In this document: positions 16,466 through 25,588 of the stretch, piece by piece
Layout of the letters: each line of letters begins with the position of its first letter
Position numbering within the stretch: position 1 is the stretch's first letter
Source of the DNA: Dokdonella_A sp937902695
GTDB taxonomy: Bacteria; Pseudomonadota; Gammaproteobacteria; Xanthomonadales; Rhodanobacteraceae
DNA: 64,000 nucleotides
Assembly (NCBI GenBank): GCA_048498135.1
Contig: JBEHYO010000003.1
Location: 1 to 64,000, forward strand
Direction: 5' to 3'
The notes under the pieces: generated by a model
Seen by the model: the letters and a program-made list of their open reading frames with translations, nothing else
Told to the model about the DNA's origin: nothing
Databases searched by the model: none
Position numbers and translations under genes: made by a program

Positions 16466-19038
16466 GGCAGCGTCTCGAGCGCGGCACCGAGATCGCGCCG
16501 CAGGCGCGCGTCGAGCCCGTCCGCCGCGGGCCCAAGCGTCGTCCAGCGCGACAGCAGCTCGCCGAGCTCCTGATGCGGCGTCGTCGCGGCGCCGCCGCGC
16601 ATGCGCGCCGCGAGGCGCTCGACCTGCAGCTCGCGCCGACGGTCGCGATCGTCCGAAGGCGATTCGACGCCGGCAAAGATTTCGAGCCGGATCAGCACCT
16701 CGCGATGCTCGACGTCGTCGGTGTCGACGGCGGTTGCGTCGCCCTTCTGCCCGAGCGCGACTTCGAAACGCGCCGCGAGCGCATTCGCCGCTATGTCGCT
16801 GCGCGGCGCGGCGTTCCATGCAGCGTTGAGATCATCCGAAGTTCGCTCCGCCCGCTCGGCGGCACGACACAACGCGTAGCGCGCGAGCCATCCTTCGTAG
16901 GGTCCACGGCGGCTCGAACGCTCGCGACGCATGCCGGCGTCGCGCAACGACGCCTGTGCCGCGCGGAATCGCCGCAGCGATCCTTCGTCGCGCACGCGCA
17001 GCGCATCGAACTCGTTTTCGATCTTGGCGATCGCGGCGCGCTGCGGCGGCGCCTCGGCTTTCGCCAGGGCTTCGAGCTCCGCGCAGAGCGCGTTCACGCG
17101 ATCGCGCGCTTCGGCATCGCGTGTCGTGCGCTCGGAACGCTCCGTGTCGAGCTTGGCGAATACCGCGTCGAGCGCCGCACGGAACGCCTTCCATTGCGCC
17201 TGATCGCGGTCACGCCGGCCATTGCCGGCATCGCGCCAGCGTTGCTGCAGCGCGCGCGCGGAGGCGGCGGCGCCGCGCGGCGCTTCGCCGGCCGAGAGCG
17301 CCTCGGCTTCGGCGATCAGCGCGGCTTTCTGTTTCTGGATGTCGGCATGGCGGCTGTCGAGCCGGGCATCGATCGCCGTCAGCGCGGCCTTCAGATTCCT
17401 GGCGAGCGCCTTGCGCTCGTGCGGGTCGATGCGATCGAGGCTGCGCAACGCATCGACGACGGCGTGACGCGTCCTGGCGATCGCGGGCCAATCCTGCGAG
17501 TCGTCGGGAATCGCGCGCGCAGCTTCGAGCGCCGTCGAGATCTCCTGCGAATGCTGCTTGCGCAATTCCTGGCGCTTCTTGAAATACGATTTCGCCGGCT
17601 CGAGCGCACGCCGGCATGCGGCGTGGAAACGCCGCGACCAGCCGTGATCGGCATGCGCGTCGCCAGCGTGGCCTTCGGCCGCGTCCAGGCGCGACCATTC
17701 GCCCTGCGCTTCGCGCACGCGTGTCGCGATCGCGTCGGGATGCAGCCCGCTGCCAGACAGCTGCTCGATCGCTTCGCAGATCTGCCGACGGCGCTGGTTG
17801 TCGCTCCAGTGCTGCCACTGGCTGAGCTGCGTGTAGCGGCGCTCGGCCTCGACGATGCGACGCTGGATCGCCTGCGAGAACGCCGGTGCCGACGTCTTGC
17901 GGAGCGCCACGATTTCGACGTGTGCAGCGTGCGCACGCGCGACGACACCTTCGTTGACCGCGCTTTCGAACGCGACGACGGCGAGCTCGACGCGTTCCGC
18001 GGCCGCCTGCCGTTGCGCAAGATTCTCCGGTTTCGGTGCGCGCGTGGCACGCGGACGCGCGGGCTCGGCGCCCGCCGGCTCCTCGCCCGGACCCGCCTGG
18101 CCTGCGTGGTCTTGCGGCGGTTCCGACGGCGTCTCGGCGGGCGCCGGTTCGGCAACCTCGACGGCTGCAACCGGCTCGCTTGCGCAGGACGCGTCGACTT
18201 CAGGCGTTTTCGGCGGCGGCACCGACGCCATCGTGCTCGATTCGACCACTTCGGCCGGACGGACGCGAGGCTCGCGTGCAGCGGAGAGCAGCGCATGCGC
18301 GGCGCGATAGCGCGCGCGCAGCGGTTCGCTCGCATTCGCTTCGACCGACGCCCATTGCCGGTCGATATCGACGACCGCTTCGGCGTCCGGCTCGCGCACG
18401 AGGCGCTCCAGGCGCTCGCACAACGCGCGCGCGATCGCTTCGACGACGCTGCTGTCGCCGCGCGCGATGCGCAAAACATCGGCGCGTTCGCGCGCGCGAC
18501 GGCTGACGCGCTTGTCGCTCTTGCGCGTGCGTTCGGCGAGGCGATCGAGCAGCGCTTCGTCGTCGATGCGTTCGAGCGCGGCGAGCCGCAGGTCGGGCGA
18601 TGCATCCGTCGTCGCGCTGTCGGCGAGCAGCGATGCACGCGTCACGCGCGCGAGCGCCGCGCCGCGCAGGCCGGCGTCAGGCGCGGTGCGCGCGATGTGC
18701 TCGATCAGCACCGGATCGTCCTGCGCGCGCAGGAGGCGCACGCATTCGACGGGCGAGGGCGCTTTCGCGTGCACGCCGGCAAGGAGGTCGAACCAGAGGC
18801 GCTTCGCCTCGGCGCGGACACCAGGATCGGGGTCTTCCTGCGCCATGTGCTGCGCGAGCGCGGGCTCGGCGAGGCGCTTCAGCGCCGCGCCGCGCACGCC
18901 GGGATCGGCATCCTGGCGCGCGATCGAGGCAAGATTCGAAAGCAGCTCGGCATCGTCGTCCTCGGCGACGCCGGCGCGGCGCACCGCGGCTTCCTTGGCC
19001 TGCCAGCGCGGCTTGTTGAGAAATCCGGACAGCTTCAT
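16462..19038 (-). CDS. HEAT-repeat and DUF349 domain protein
   Basis: An 858-aa cytoplasmic protein of unknown function. Residues 1 to about 210 are HEAT-like helical repeats (ASIARQDADPGVRGAALKRL and similar units). A Pro/Ala/Glu-rich linker follows (about 245-320). The C-terminal half contains several DUF349 coiled units with the typical W and R spacing (LQQRWRDAGNGRRDRDQAQW). Such proteins are common in Xanthomonadaceae. It lies 27 bp after the TraB-family gene and overlaps the aldehyde dehydrogenase gene, so all are probably one transcript. Confidence 0.85.
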   Translation of the reverse strand: MKLSGFLNKPRWQAKEAAVRRAGVAEDDDAELLSNLASIARQDADPGVRGAALKRLAEPALAQHMAQEDPDPGVRAEAKRLWFDLLAGVHAKAPSPVECVRLLRAQDDPVLIEHIARTAPDAGLRGAALARVTRASLLADSATTDASPDLRLAALERIDDEALLDRLAERTRKSDKRVSRRARERADVLRIARGDSSVVEAIARALCERLERLVREPDAEAVVDIDRQWASVEANASEPLRARYRAAHALLSAAREPRVRPAEVVESSTMASVPPPKTPEVDASCASEPVAAVEVAEPAPAETPSEPPQDHAGQAGPGEEPAGAEPARPRATRAPKPENLAQRQAAAERVELAVVAFESAVNEGVVARAHAAHVEIVALRKTSAPAFSQAIQRRIVEAERRYTQLSQWQHWSDNQRRRQICEAIEQLSGSGLHPDAIATRVREAQGEWSRLDAAEGHAGDAHADHGWSRRFHAACRRALEPAKSYFKKRQELRKQHSQEISTALEAARAIPDDSQDWPAIARTRHAVVDALRSLDRIDPHERKALARNLKAALTAIDARLDSRHADIQKQKAALIAEAEALSAGEAPRGAAASARALQQRWRDAGNGRRDRDQAQWKAFRAALDAVFAKLDTERSERTTRDAEARDRVNALCAELEALAKAEAPPQRAAIAKIENEFDALRVRDEGSLRRFRAAQASLRDAGMRRERSSRRGPYEGWLARYALCRAAERAERTSDDLNAAWNAAPRSDIAANALAARFEVALGQKGDATAVDTDDVEHREVLIRLEIFAGVESPSDDRDRRRELQVERLAARMRGGAATTPHQELGELLSRWTTLGPAADGLDARLRRDLGAALETLP

Positions 19039-19065
19039 CGGAACACGACGCGCGGCGGCGCCCTT

Positions 19066-20310
19066 CTAGAGGAGAGATTTGACGATGTGGAAACCGGCGA
19101 GGTATTCGCCGACCATCGTGCCGAGATTGGTGAGCATGAACACGAGCAGCGTGCGCGACACGCGATTCTTCCACCAGCCCGTCCAGTGGATCACGTCGTC
19201 GCGCAGGGTATCGAAATCGGCGACGCGCGGGCGGTGCAGCCAGAGCTCGGTCGCGGCGCTGACCGCGCCCGACGGCACGCCGGGCCGGAACGGCTTCAGC
19301 GGCGCGACGACGAACGCGGCGAGCACGCTCAACGGATGACCGCCGCCGGCGAGGCAGCCGAGCGCGGCGAAGCCGCCCGTGAACAGCACCCAGTCGCGCA
19401 GCGCGTCGGCGCCGAGCGTCGCGCCGCGGCTGAACGCGATGCCGATCGCGATGGCGACGACGACGAGGAGGCCGATGGCGATCCATTTCGGCCACGGCGA
19501 TGCCGGCGGCAGCGTCGAGAGCTTTTCCTTGAGCGGCTGCGCGGGCTCGATCTGCGCGCCGAGCTCGCGCTCGATGCCGGCGAGATGGCCCGCGCCGATT
19601 ACGACGAGCACGCGCTTGACCGGATGATGCGCAACCTCGTCGCGCAGCGAGGCCGTCATGAAACGGTCGCGCTCGGCGATCAGCGCCTCGTACAGCGGCG
19701 GCGATTCGCGCGCGAACTCGCTGAACATGCTGCCGAGGAGATCGCCTTGCTTGAGCTTTTCGATTTCGTCTTCGCTGACGTCTTCGCGCGTGAGGAGACT
19801 TGCGCCGAGACCGCCGACGATCGTCAGGCGATCGAGGAAGCCGACGCTCCGGTATGCGCGCTTCAGCGTCACGCCGACTTCGCGGTCGATGAGCCACACG
19901 GGCAGCTTGCGCGCCTCGGCGCCGTCGATCGCGGCCTTCATCTCGGCGCCCGGCTCGATGCCGAACTGCTCGGCGAGCCTGCGCTGGAACGCCGACAGCG
20001 CGAGGTTCGCCGCGACGAGGCCGGCCTTGCCCTGGCGGATGACCTGGAAGAGATCGAGATCGCGGAACGCTTCGGGATTGCGCAGCGAACGGAAACGCGA
20101 TTCGCACAATTCGACCGCGACCGCGTCGAACGGTTCGAGCTCGAGGATCGAGCGCACGGCGTCGGCGCTCGCGCGCGAGACATGTGCGGTGCCGAGCAGC
20201 ACGAACTCGACGTCGCCGCGGCGCACGCGCGCGACAGGCTGATCGGATAGCCGCGAATCGGGCGGGGGCGTCGTGGACGCAACGGAGTGTGTCGAGGCAG
20301 CCATCGGCAT
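19066..20310 (-). CDS. TraB family membrane protein
   Basis: The 414-aa protein begins with the TraB/GumN-like catalytic-type fold: LLGTAHVS near residue 40, AVELCESR near 66 and VVIGAGHLAGI near 225, the conserved GTAH...E...GxGH pattern of this metalloprotease-like superfamily. The C-terminal 150 residues hold about three or four membrane segments (WIAIGLLVVVAIAIGIAF; LLVFMLTNLGTMVG). TraB of Enterococcus limits pheromone activity; the function of bacterial chromosomal homologues is not established. The ATG overlaps the aguB stop by one base (TGATG). Confidence 0.85.
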   Translation of the reverse strand: MPMAASTHSVASTTPPPDSRLSDQPVARVRRGDVEFVLLGTAHVSRASADAVRSILELEPFDAVAVELCESRFRSLRNPEAFRDLDLFQVIRQGKAGLVAANLALSAFQRRLAEQFGIEPGAEMKAAIDGAEARKLPVWLIDREVGVTLKRAYRSVGFLDRLTIVGGLGASLLTREDVSEDEIEKLKQGDLLGSMFSEFARESPPLYEALIAERDRFMTASLRDEVAHHPVKRVLVVIGAGHLAGIERELGAQIEPAQPLKEKLSTLPPASPWPKWIAIGLLVVVAIAIGIAFSRGATLGADALRDWVLFTGGFAALGCLAGGGHPLSVLAAFVVAPLKPFRPGVPSGAVSAATELWLHRPRVADFDTLRDDVIHWTGWWKNRVSRTLLVFMLTNLGTMVGEYLAGFHIVKSLL

Positions 20311-21212
20311 CAGTCGCGGAAGCGGCGCAGGAGATCGTCGTACGCGTCGATGCGCCGGTCGCGCAGGAACGGCCAGATGCGGCGCACGCTCTCGCTGCGC
20401 GCGAGATCGACGTCGGCGACCAGCAGCTCACGCGCGCCGACGCCGGCGCTCGCGAGCATTTCGCCTTGCGGACCGGCGACGAAGCTCGAGCCCCAGAACT
20501 GGATGCCGCGGCCGCCGTCGGGCGCCGCCTCGAAACCGGTGCGGTTGCAGGCGAGCAGCGGCAGACCGTTGGCGACGGCGTGGCCGCGCTGCACGATGAT
20601 CCATGCATCGCGCTGGCGCTGCTTCTCCTCGTCGGCATCGTTCGGATCCCAGCCGATCGCGGTCGGATACAGCAGGAGCTCGGCACCGGCCAGCGCCATC
20701 AGCCGCGCCGCTTCCGGATACCACTGATCCCAGCAGACGAGGAGGCCGAGCCGGCCGACCGACGTGTCGATCGGCTCGAAACCGATGTCGCCAGGCGTGA
20801 AATAGAACTTCTCGTAGAAGGCGGGATCGTCCGGAATGTGCATCTTGCGATAGATGCCGGCGATCTCGCGCGAGCGATCGAACACGACCGCCGTGTTGTG
20901 GTAGAGGCCGGCCGTGCGGCGCTCGAACAGCGAGGCGACGACGACGAGTTTCAGCGTTTCGGCGAGCGCGCCGATGCGCGCGGTACTCGGACCCGGAATC
21001 GGTTCGGCCCGGTCGAACTCGTCGACGCTTTCGTGCTGGCAGAAATACGGCCCGTTGTGGAGCTCCTGCAGCAGCACGAGCCCGGCGCCGGCCGCCGCGG
21101 CCTCGCGCAGCCCCGCCTCGATCGCATCGAGATTGGCATCGCGACTGCCGCGGTCGGTTTCCTGCAGCAGCGCGACCTTCAGCGTGCGCGGCTTTTTCGT
21201 GAGCGAAGTCAT
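20310..21212 (-). CDS. aguB: N-carbamoylputrescine amidase
   Basis: It hydrolyses N-carbamoylputrescine to putrescine, CO2 and ammonia, the last step of putrescine synthesis from agmatine. The 300-aa nitrilase-superfamily protein has the Glu-Lys-Cys triad: E in LLQELHN, K in YRKMHIPDD and C in LLVCWDQWYPE, the last being typical of AguB. It lies 76 bp downstream of aguA and is coupled to the TraB-family gene. Confidence 0.94.
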   Translation of the reverse strand: MTSLTKKPRTLKVALLQETDRGSRDANLDAIEAGLREAAAAGAGLVLLQELHNGPYFCQHESVDEFDRAEPIPGPSTARIGALAETLKLVVVASLFERRTAGLYHNTAVVFDRSREIAGIYRKMHIPDDPAFYEKFYFTPGDIGFEPIDTSVGRLGLLVCWDQWYPEAARLMALAGAELLLYPTAIGWDPNDADEEKQRQRDAWIIVQRGHAVANGLPLLACNRTGFEAAPDGGRGIQFWGSSFVAGPQGEMLASAGVGARELLVADVDLARSESVRRIWPFLRDRRIDAYDDLLRRFRD

Positions 21213-21288
21213 GAAGGGTATTGTCGCAGGGTTGGTCCGGCGATGTCGCCGAGCAGCGAGACGACGGGACGTGGGGGCGGCTCCGGCC

Positions 21289-22323
21289 TTATGCCAGTGC
21301 GCCTCGCGGCACCTGCATCGTGAGGCAATGCACGCTGCCGTTCTGCCAGATCAGCGGGCGCGCATCGACCGGCACGATCTCGCGGCCGGGGTGCGCGGCG
21401 GCGATGACGGCTGCGGCTTTCGCATCGTTCGGATCGCCATACGACGGAATCACGACGCCGCCGTCGACGATCAGGTAGTTCGCATACGACGCGGCCAGGC
21501 GCCGGCCGTCATCGACGATCGCGCGCGCCCACGGAAGCGCATGCAGGCGATACGGGCGTCCGTCGAGCGTGCGCAGCGCCGTCAGTTCCTCGCGCATGCG
21601 CGCGAGCTGGTCGTAGTGCGGGTCGGCCATGTCGTCGCAGGCCTGGAACACGATCGCATCGTCCGGCGCGAAGCGCGCGAGCGTGTCGACGTGCGCGTCG
21701 GTGTCGTCGCCTTCGAGATAGCCGTGGTCGAGCCAGAGCACGCGTTCGGCCGCGAATGCATCGGTCAGGCGGCGCGTCATCTCGTCGCGCTCCATGTCCG
21801 GATGACGCTGGTGCAGGCAGCGCCAGGTCGTCAGGATCGTGCCCTTGCCGTCCGATTCGATGGCGCCGCCTTCGAGCGCCCATTCGATGCGCTGGTGCAC
21901 CGATGCGCGGAACAGGCCGCCCGCGACGAGCGTCTCGACGACGCGATCGTCGCGGCTCGCGCCGTATTTGCCGCCCCAGCCGGTGAAGCGGAAATCGAGC
22001 AGGCGGAAATCGTTGCCGTCGGCGAGCGTGATCGGACCCGAATCGCGCAGCCAGGTGTCGTCGTATTCGACGTCGACGAAGCGGACCCGCCCGGCAGCGA
22101 TGCCGGCCGCTTCGAGGCGGCGCGCGGCGCGATCGCGCACGGATGCGTCGGCGACGCAGACGATCAGGGGCTCGAATCGCGCGATCGTGCGCGCAAGCCC
22201 GGCATAGGCCGTTTCGATCGCGTCGAGGCGCGGCGCCCAGTCGGTCGCTTCATGGGGCCAGGCAATGATCACCCCTGCCTGCGGCTCCCACTCCGCGGGC
22301 AAGCGAAATCGGGAATGCTTCAT
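21289..22323 (-). CDS. aguA: Agmatine deiminase
   Basis: It converts agmatine to N-carbamoylputrescine and ammonia. The 344-aa protein has the guanidine-modifying fold with WLRDSGP, the Glu of EGGAIESDG, the Asp/His of DDTDAHVDTLARF and the catalytic Cys in GSVHCLTMQVP. It sits 5 bp behind a small secreted-protein gene and directly upstream of aguB, giving the full agmatine-to-putrescine route. Confidence 0.95.
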   Translation of the reverse strand: MKHSRFRLPAEWEPQAGVIIAWPHEATDWAPRLDAIETAYAGLARTIARFEPLIVCVADASVRDRAARRLEAAGIAAGRVRFVDVEYDDTWLRDSGPITLADGNDFRLLDFRFTGWGGKYGASRDDRVVETLVAGGLFRASVHQRIEWALEGGAIESDGKGTILTTWRCLHQRHPDMERDEMTRRLTDAFAAERVLWLDHGYLEGDDTDAHVDTLARFAPDDAIVFQACDDMADPHYDQLARMREELTALRTLDGRPYRLHALPWARAIVDDGRRLAASYANYLIVDGGVVIPSYGDPNDAKAAAVIAAAHPGREIVPVDARPLIWQNGSVHCLTMQVPRGALA

Positions 22324-22328
22324 TCGAT

Positions 22329-22652
22329 TCAGGGCTTCGGCGGCAGCGCGGCCGAGTCGACCACGCTATGGATCACGCGGCTGCGCTCGAAGTAGACGGT
22401 GAAGCCGTTGTAGCGCCAGCGGTTGATCGGCGGATGACGCGGCGCGTCGCCGCCTGCGGTCGGAAGCTTGTCGACGGGTGCTCCGTAGGCCTTCTCGACC
22501 TGCGCCATCGACATGCCGCGCGTCGGCACGTCGGCGCGATGGCTGCGCGCGCTGTTGCTGCGGACGTCGAACGTATCGGCGTGGACCGCCGTGGCGGCCA
22601 TGAGAACCGTGGCGAGAAGCGGCGCGCTGCCGAGAACGAACCTCAACTTCAT
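22329..22652 (-). CDS. Small secreted protein, SmpA/BamE-like fold possible
   Basis: A 107-aa protein with a Sec signal peptide (cut near VHA-D) and an AGGAG ribosome site 8 nt before its ATG. The mature part has RGMSMAQVEKAYGAP and WRYNGFTVYFERSRVIHSVV. This 'M...V...GxP...RW.Y..F.VYFE..RV' pattern resembles the SmpA/OmlA (BamE-like) small lipoprotein fold, but there is no lipobox Cys. The role is unknown. It is 5 bp upstream of aguA and may share its transcript. Confidence 0.75.
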   Translation of the reverse strand: MKLRFVLGSAPLLATVLMAATAVHADTFDVRSNSARSHRADVPTRGMSMAQVEKAYGAPVDKLPTAGGDAPRHPPINRWRYNGFTVYFERSRVIHSVVDSAALPPKP

Positions 22653-22776
22653 GACGGAAGCTCCTGTCCGGATTGGAAAGAATCGGGTTTGTTGTAGCAG
22701 AACATCGCCGTCCGTTCCATGACGGACGTGGCAGCCCGGGAAAGCCGCCGCGGAACGGCTGCCCCCGAAATGCGAA

Positions 22777-22795
22777 GGGCCGCAGCAAGCGGCCC
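22777..22795 (-). terminator. Hairpin downstream of rpmJ
   Basis: GGGCCGC (22777-22783) and GCGGCCC (22789-22795) form a 7-bp stem with a 5-nt loop, 26 bp after the rpmJ stop. The tail on the minus strand is only moderately T-rich (TTCGCATTT), so termination is likely but weak by sequence. Confidence 0.5.
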
Positions 22796-22821
22796 CTCGA
22801 GCAATCCGGGTTCGCGAGCGC

Positions 22822-22947
22822 TCAGCGCTGGCGTGCCTTGAAGCGCGGATTGCTCTTGCAGATCACGAAAACCTTGCCGCGACGGCGGACGACCTTGCAG
22901 TCGCGATGCCGCTTCTTGGCGGACTTGAGGGACGACAGGACTTTCAT
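22822..22947 (-). CDS. rpmJ: 50S ribosomal protein L36, zinc-independent type
   Basis: A 41-aa ribosomal protein of the large subunit. It starts MKVLSSLKSAKKRH and ends KSNPRFKARQR. Only two cysteines are present (C17, C30), and the four-residue zinc ligand set of the C+ form is missing, so this is the C- (YkgO-like) type. In xanthomonads it is the usual L36. It has its own promoter (22991-23019) and a downstream hairpin, so it is monocistronic. Confidence 0.95.
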   Translation of the reverse strand: MKVLSSLKSAKKRHRDCKVVRRRGKVFVICKSNPRFKARQR

Positions 22948-22990
22948 TGGAATGCCTCGGGGCGTTCGATCGGAAGACGGAAAACGCGGA

Positions 22991-23019
22991 ATCATAAAGG
23001 ATTTTCAGCAGGCGTGCAA
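22991..23019 (-). promoter_or_regulatory. Promoter of rpmJ
   Basis: On the minus strand TTGCAC (23014-23019), a 17-bp spacer and TATGAT (22991-22996) make a near-consensus sigma70 promoter about 45 bp upstream of the rpmJ start. No obvious Zur-type palindrome overlaps it. Confidence 0.65.
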
Positions 23020-23108
23020 AATCGGCGAACGACGCCGGCATGGCCTCGCGCGTGTCCGGATCACGCACGAACCCCGTTCATACGGGCACCGATCACATCG
23101 AGATTGCG

Positions 23109-24077
23109 ATGCCCCTTCTTGCGGCAGACGAACCGACGGCGACCCCGACGTCGCCGGGCGCCCCGTGCAGCGCGCTGGATGGCCTGCTGCCGCCGGGCGG
23201 CGCGCTCGCCGGCAGACTCTTCAACCGCCTCGTCGCCGATGCGCCGGACGAAGCACCGCTCGGCCCCGGCACGCTCATCGGATGCTGGCGACTCGGCCGC
23301 CTGCTCGGCTGCGGCGGGAGCTCGATGGTCTACCTCGCCGAACGGGCCGACGGGCATTTCGAGCAGCAGGTCGCTCTCAAGATCGTGCGGCCCGATCCGC
23401 GCCTTGTCGAGCAGTGCGTGCGCGAGCGGCAGCTGCTCGCCGAGCTCGATCATCCGTCGCTCGCACGCCTGATCGATGGCGGCGCCTGCGAGGACGGGCG
23501 CCCCTGGTTCGCCATGGAGCTCATCGCGGGCGTGCGCATCGATCACTACGTCGAGCATCGCCGGCTGTCGCTGCGCGACCGGCTCGTCCTGTTCGAAGGC
23601 GTCTGCGAGGCGATCGCATATGCGCACGCGCGCGGGCTCGTCCACCGCGACATCAAGCCCGGCAACCTGCTCGTCGACGGGCACGGACGGCCGCGGCTTC
23701 TCGATTTCGGCATCGCGATGGCCGACGGGGCAGGGGACGACGGCACCTACCGCGCGATGACGCCGATCTACGCCAGCCCCGAGCAGCGCAGCGGCGGCAT
23801 CGTCGCCAAGGCCTCGGACATCTACCAGCTCGGCATGCTGCTCGGCGCGATGCTGATGCCGCCGCGCGGATTGCCGTCACGGATGACGGAGTCCGGCATC
23901 GCCGATGCGCTGCGTGCGGTCGTCGAGCGCGCGACGGCGCACGATCCCGCGCAGCGCTTCCGGAGCGTCGCCGCACTGCGCGCGGTCATCGTCCTGATCC
24001 GCCAGCGGACGCGCCTGCTGCACGTGGCTCGCCACGTCGACGCGCGCCGCGCCGCGAGGTTCGCGGCCGCGGGCTAG
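23109..24077 (+). CDS. Soluble eukaryotic-like serine/threonine protein kinase
   Basis: A complete kinase domain is visible: glycine loop GCGGSSMVYLAE, the VALKI lysine (K91), the HRDIKPGN catalytic loop (D181), DFG metal-binding loop (D199) and the YASPEQ activation-segment end. No membrane helix or PASTA/sensor domain follows; the protein ends about 30 residues after the kinase fold in an Arg-rich tail. The start at 23109 (MPLLAADEP, 322 aa) is chosen because the 23 codons from the upstream in-frame ATG at 23040 look non-coding. No cognate phosphatase or obvious substrate is adjacent. Confidence 0.85.
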   Translation: MPLLAADEPTATPTSPGAPCSALDGLLPPGGALAGRLFNRLVADAPDEAPLGPGTLIGCWRLGRLLGCGGSSMVYLAERADGHFEQQVALKIVRPDPRLVEQCVRERQLLAELDHPSLARLIDGGACEDGRPWFAMELIAGVRIDHYVEHRRLSLRDRLVLFEGVCEAIAYAHARGLVHRDIKPGNLLVDGHGRPRLLDFGIAMADGAGDDGTYRAMTPIYASPEQRSGGIVAKASDIYQLGMLLGAMLMPPRGLPSRMTESGIADALRAVVERATAHDPAQRFRSVAALRAVIVLIRQRTRLLHVARHVDARRAARFAAAG

Positions 24078-24088
24078 ATGCGGGCGCC

Positions 24089-25588
24089 TCAGCGCGCTAC
24101 GCGCGCGTGATGCGAATGACCGCGGGGGCTCACGACGTCGACGCCGACCGGCGCCGAGGCGATGCCGTTCGCGACGACATAGAGATCGCTCGGGCCGGCA
24201 TCGATGCGCGCCGGCACATCGAACGTCGTCGAGACGACGAGCGCGCCGGTGGCGACGCCCATGGAGCTGTGGTCGTGCGTGCGCGCGTAGGCGACGTGCC
24301 CGCTGGCGCGATGCACGATGCGCACGAGCGGATAGTTCGCCGGTGCCTGCAGCTCGTCGCCGAGCGCCTGCGCCTGCGAGAGGCCGTTGAACTGCGTGCC
24401 GCTGATGGCGTAGCGGCCACGCGGCGCGATGCGCGAAGGGGCATCCGTGATCGCCGGCGCCCAGGCGGGGTCCGGAGCGGGCTCCGCATCGGGCGTGTAG
24501 ATCTCGACGGCGGCGCCGCTGATCAGCACCTGGCCGGTCGGCAGCGTGATCAGGAGACCGCCGTGCTGGCTGAAGACCGGCGCGAACGCGTCGCCATCGA
24601 ACTCGTACAGCCTGCCGCTTTGCGCCGACACGAGCACGTGGCCGTTGGGCAGCAGCGCCGCGCTCGCGTCGTCGGCGTCGTCCCCGGGGAGGAAATCCGG
24701 ACCGGACGTCCAGACGCCTGAATCCGGATCGAAGATCGCCGTGTGCGCGATCGTCGCCGGCGTTTCGTCCGAAGCGCCGGTGCAGAAGACCGTTCGATTT
24801 GGGCGCAGCATGCACGGGCCCGTTTCACCCGGCGGATCGTAGATGCCGCCCGGATACGCGACGGGCGCCAGGCCGTAATTCCACGTCAGCGATTGCGGCG
24901 TCGGACCTGCGCTCGTCCATGCGCCGCCGCCGGGCGCATCGACATAGGCATAGCGCTCCGTGTTCGGCGTTGCGAGCACGTCGACCGTCAGGAACGACCC
25001 GTCCGGCAGCAGCGTCCAGCCCTCCTCGGCGTTGAAGTCCGCCTTGCCCGCGGTGCCGAGCTCGGTCCAAGCCATCGTCGCGGGGTCGAGCTCGACGATG
25101 CGCATGTCGATTTTGTTGCCGAGCAGGAACTTGCCGTTCGGCATGACGATCGACGAGGCATCGCCGATGTAGCCCCAGTTGGGCGGCGGCGCGACCTCGG
25201 TCCACGCGTCGGCGACGGGATCGTAGATCGCGCCCTTGTTGGTCAGCGGGAACGGGCCGTCCGCGGGGTTGTACTCGCCGCCTTCGATCAGCACGCGGCC
25301 GTCGGCGAGCACCGCTGTAGCTGCCGCAAACGGCGCGTAATTCCACTGCGCGGGAAATGACGCGAGCGCGCTCCAGGTGCCGTCGAGGTAACTGCCGTCG
25401 GCATCGGGCGTCAGTTTCCACCAGCGCGGATCGCCAATGCCGCCCTCGAACATCACGGTGCCATCGGTGAGGAGCAGCGGGAGGCCGACCGGCGATGGCG
25501 GCTGATCGGCGAGGGGTTGCACGGTCGCAGCCCCGGCGCTGATCGCCGAGCCGAGGGAGACGAAGAGGAGCGCTGCAACCGGGCGCAT
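24089..25588 (-). CDS. Secreted kelch-repeat (galactose-oxidase-like) protein
   Basis: A signal peptide (MRPVAALLFVSLGSAISAGA) leads into a kelch beta-propeller of about 350 residues with repeats of the form 'ATLLPDGxVLxxGG' (VLADGRVLIEGG, LLPNGHVLVSA, TLPTGQVLISG). The last 110 residues form an Ig/TIG-like C-terminal domain with RTHDHSSMG, as in galactose/glyoxal oxidase-like proteins. The copper-radical ligands cannot be confirmed, so enzyme activity is doubtful; an adhesive or surface role is equally likely. The start at 25588 fits the signal peptide; 25600 is an alternative (499 or 503 aa). Confidence 0.8.
   Translation of the reverse strand: MRPVAALLFVSLGSAISAGAATVQPLADQPPSPVGLPLLLTDGTVMFEGGIGDPRWWKLTPDADGSYLDGTWSALASFPAQWNYAPFAAATAVLADGRVLIEGGEYNPADGPFPLTNKGAIYDPVADAWTEVAPPPNWGYIGDASSIVMPNGKFLLGNKIDMRIVELDPATMAWTELGTAGKADFNAEEGWTLLPDGSFLTVDVLATPNTERYAYVDAPGGGAWTSAGPTPQSLTWNYGLAPVAYPGGIYDPPGETGPCMLRPNRTVFCTGASDETPATIAHTAIFDPDSGVWTSGPDFLPGDDADDASAALLPNGHVLVSAQSGRLYEFDGDAFAPVFSQHGGLLITLPTGQVLISGAAVEIYTPDAEPAPDPAWAPAITDAPSRIAPRGRYAISGTQFNGLSQAQALGDELQAPANYPLVRIVHRASGHVAYARTHDHSSMGVATGALVVSTTFDVPARIDAGPSDLYVVANGIASAPVGVDVVSPRGHSHHARVAR

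Noticed and set aside
16360..20250. 1296-codon open frame antisense to DUF349 and TraB genes
   Set aside because: It crosses two well supported genes and an intergenic gap and is Arg-rich without domains.
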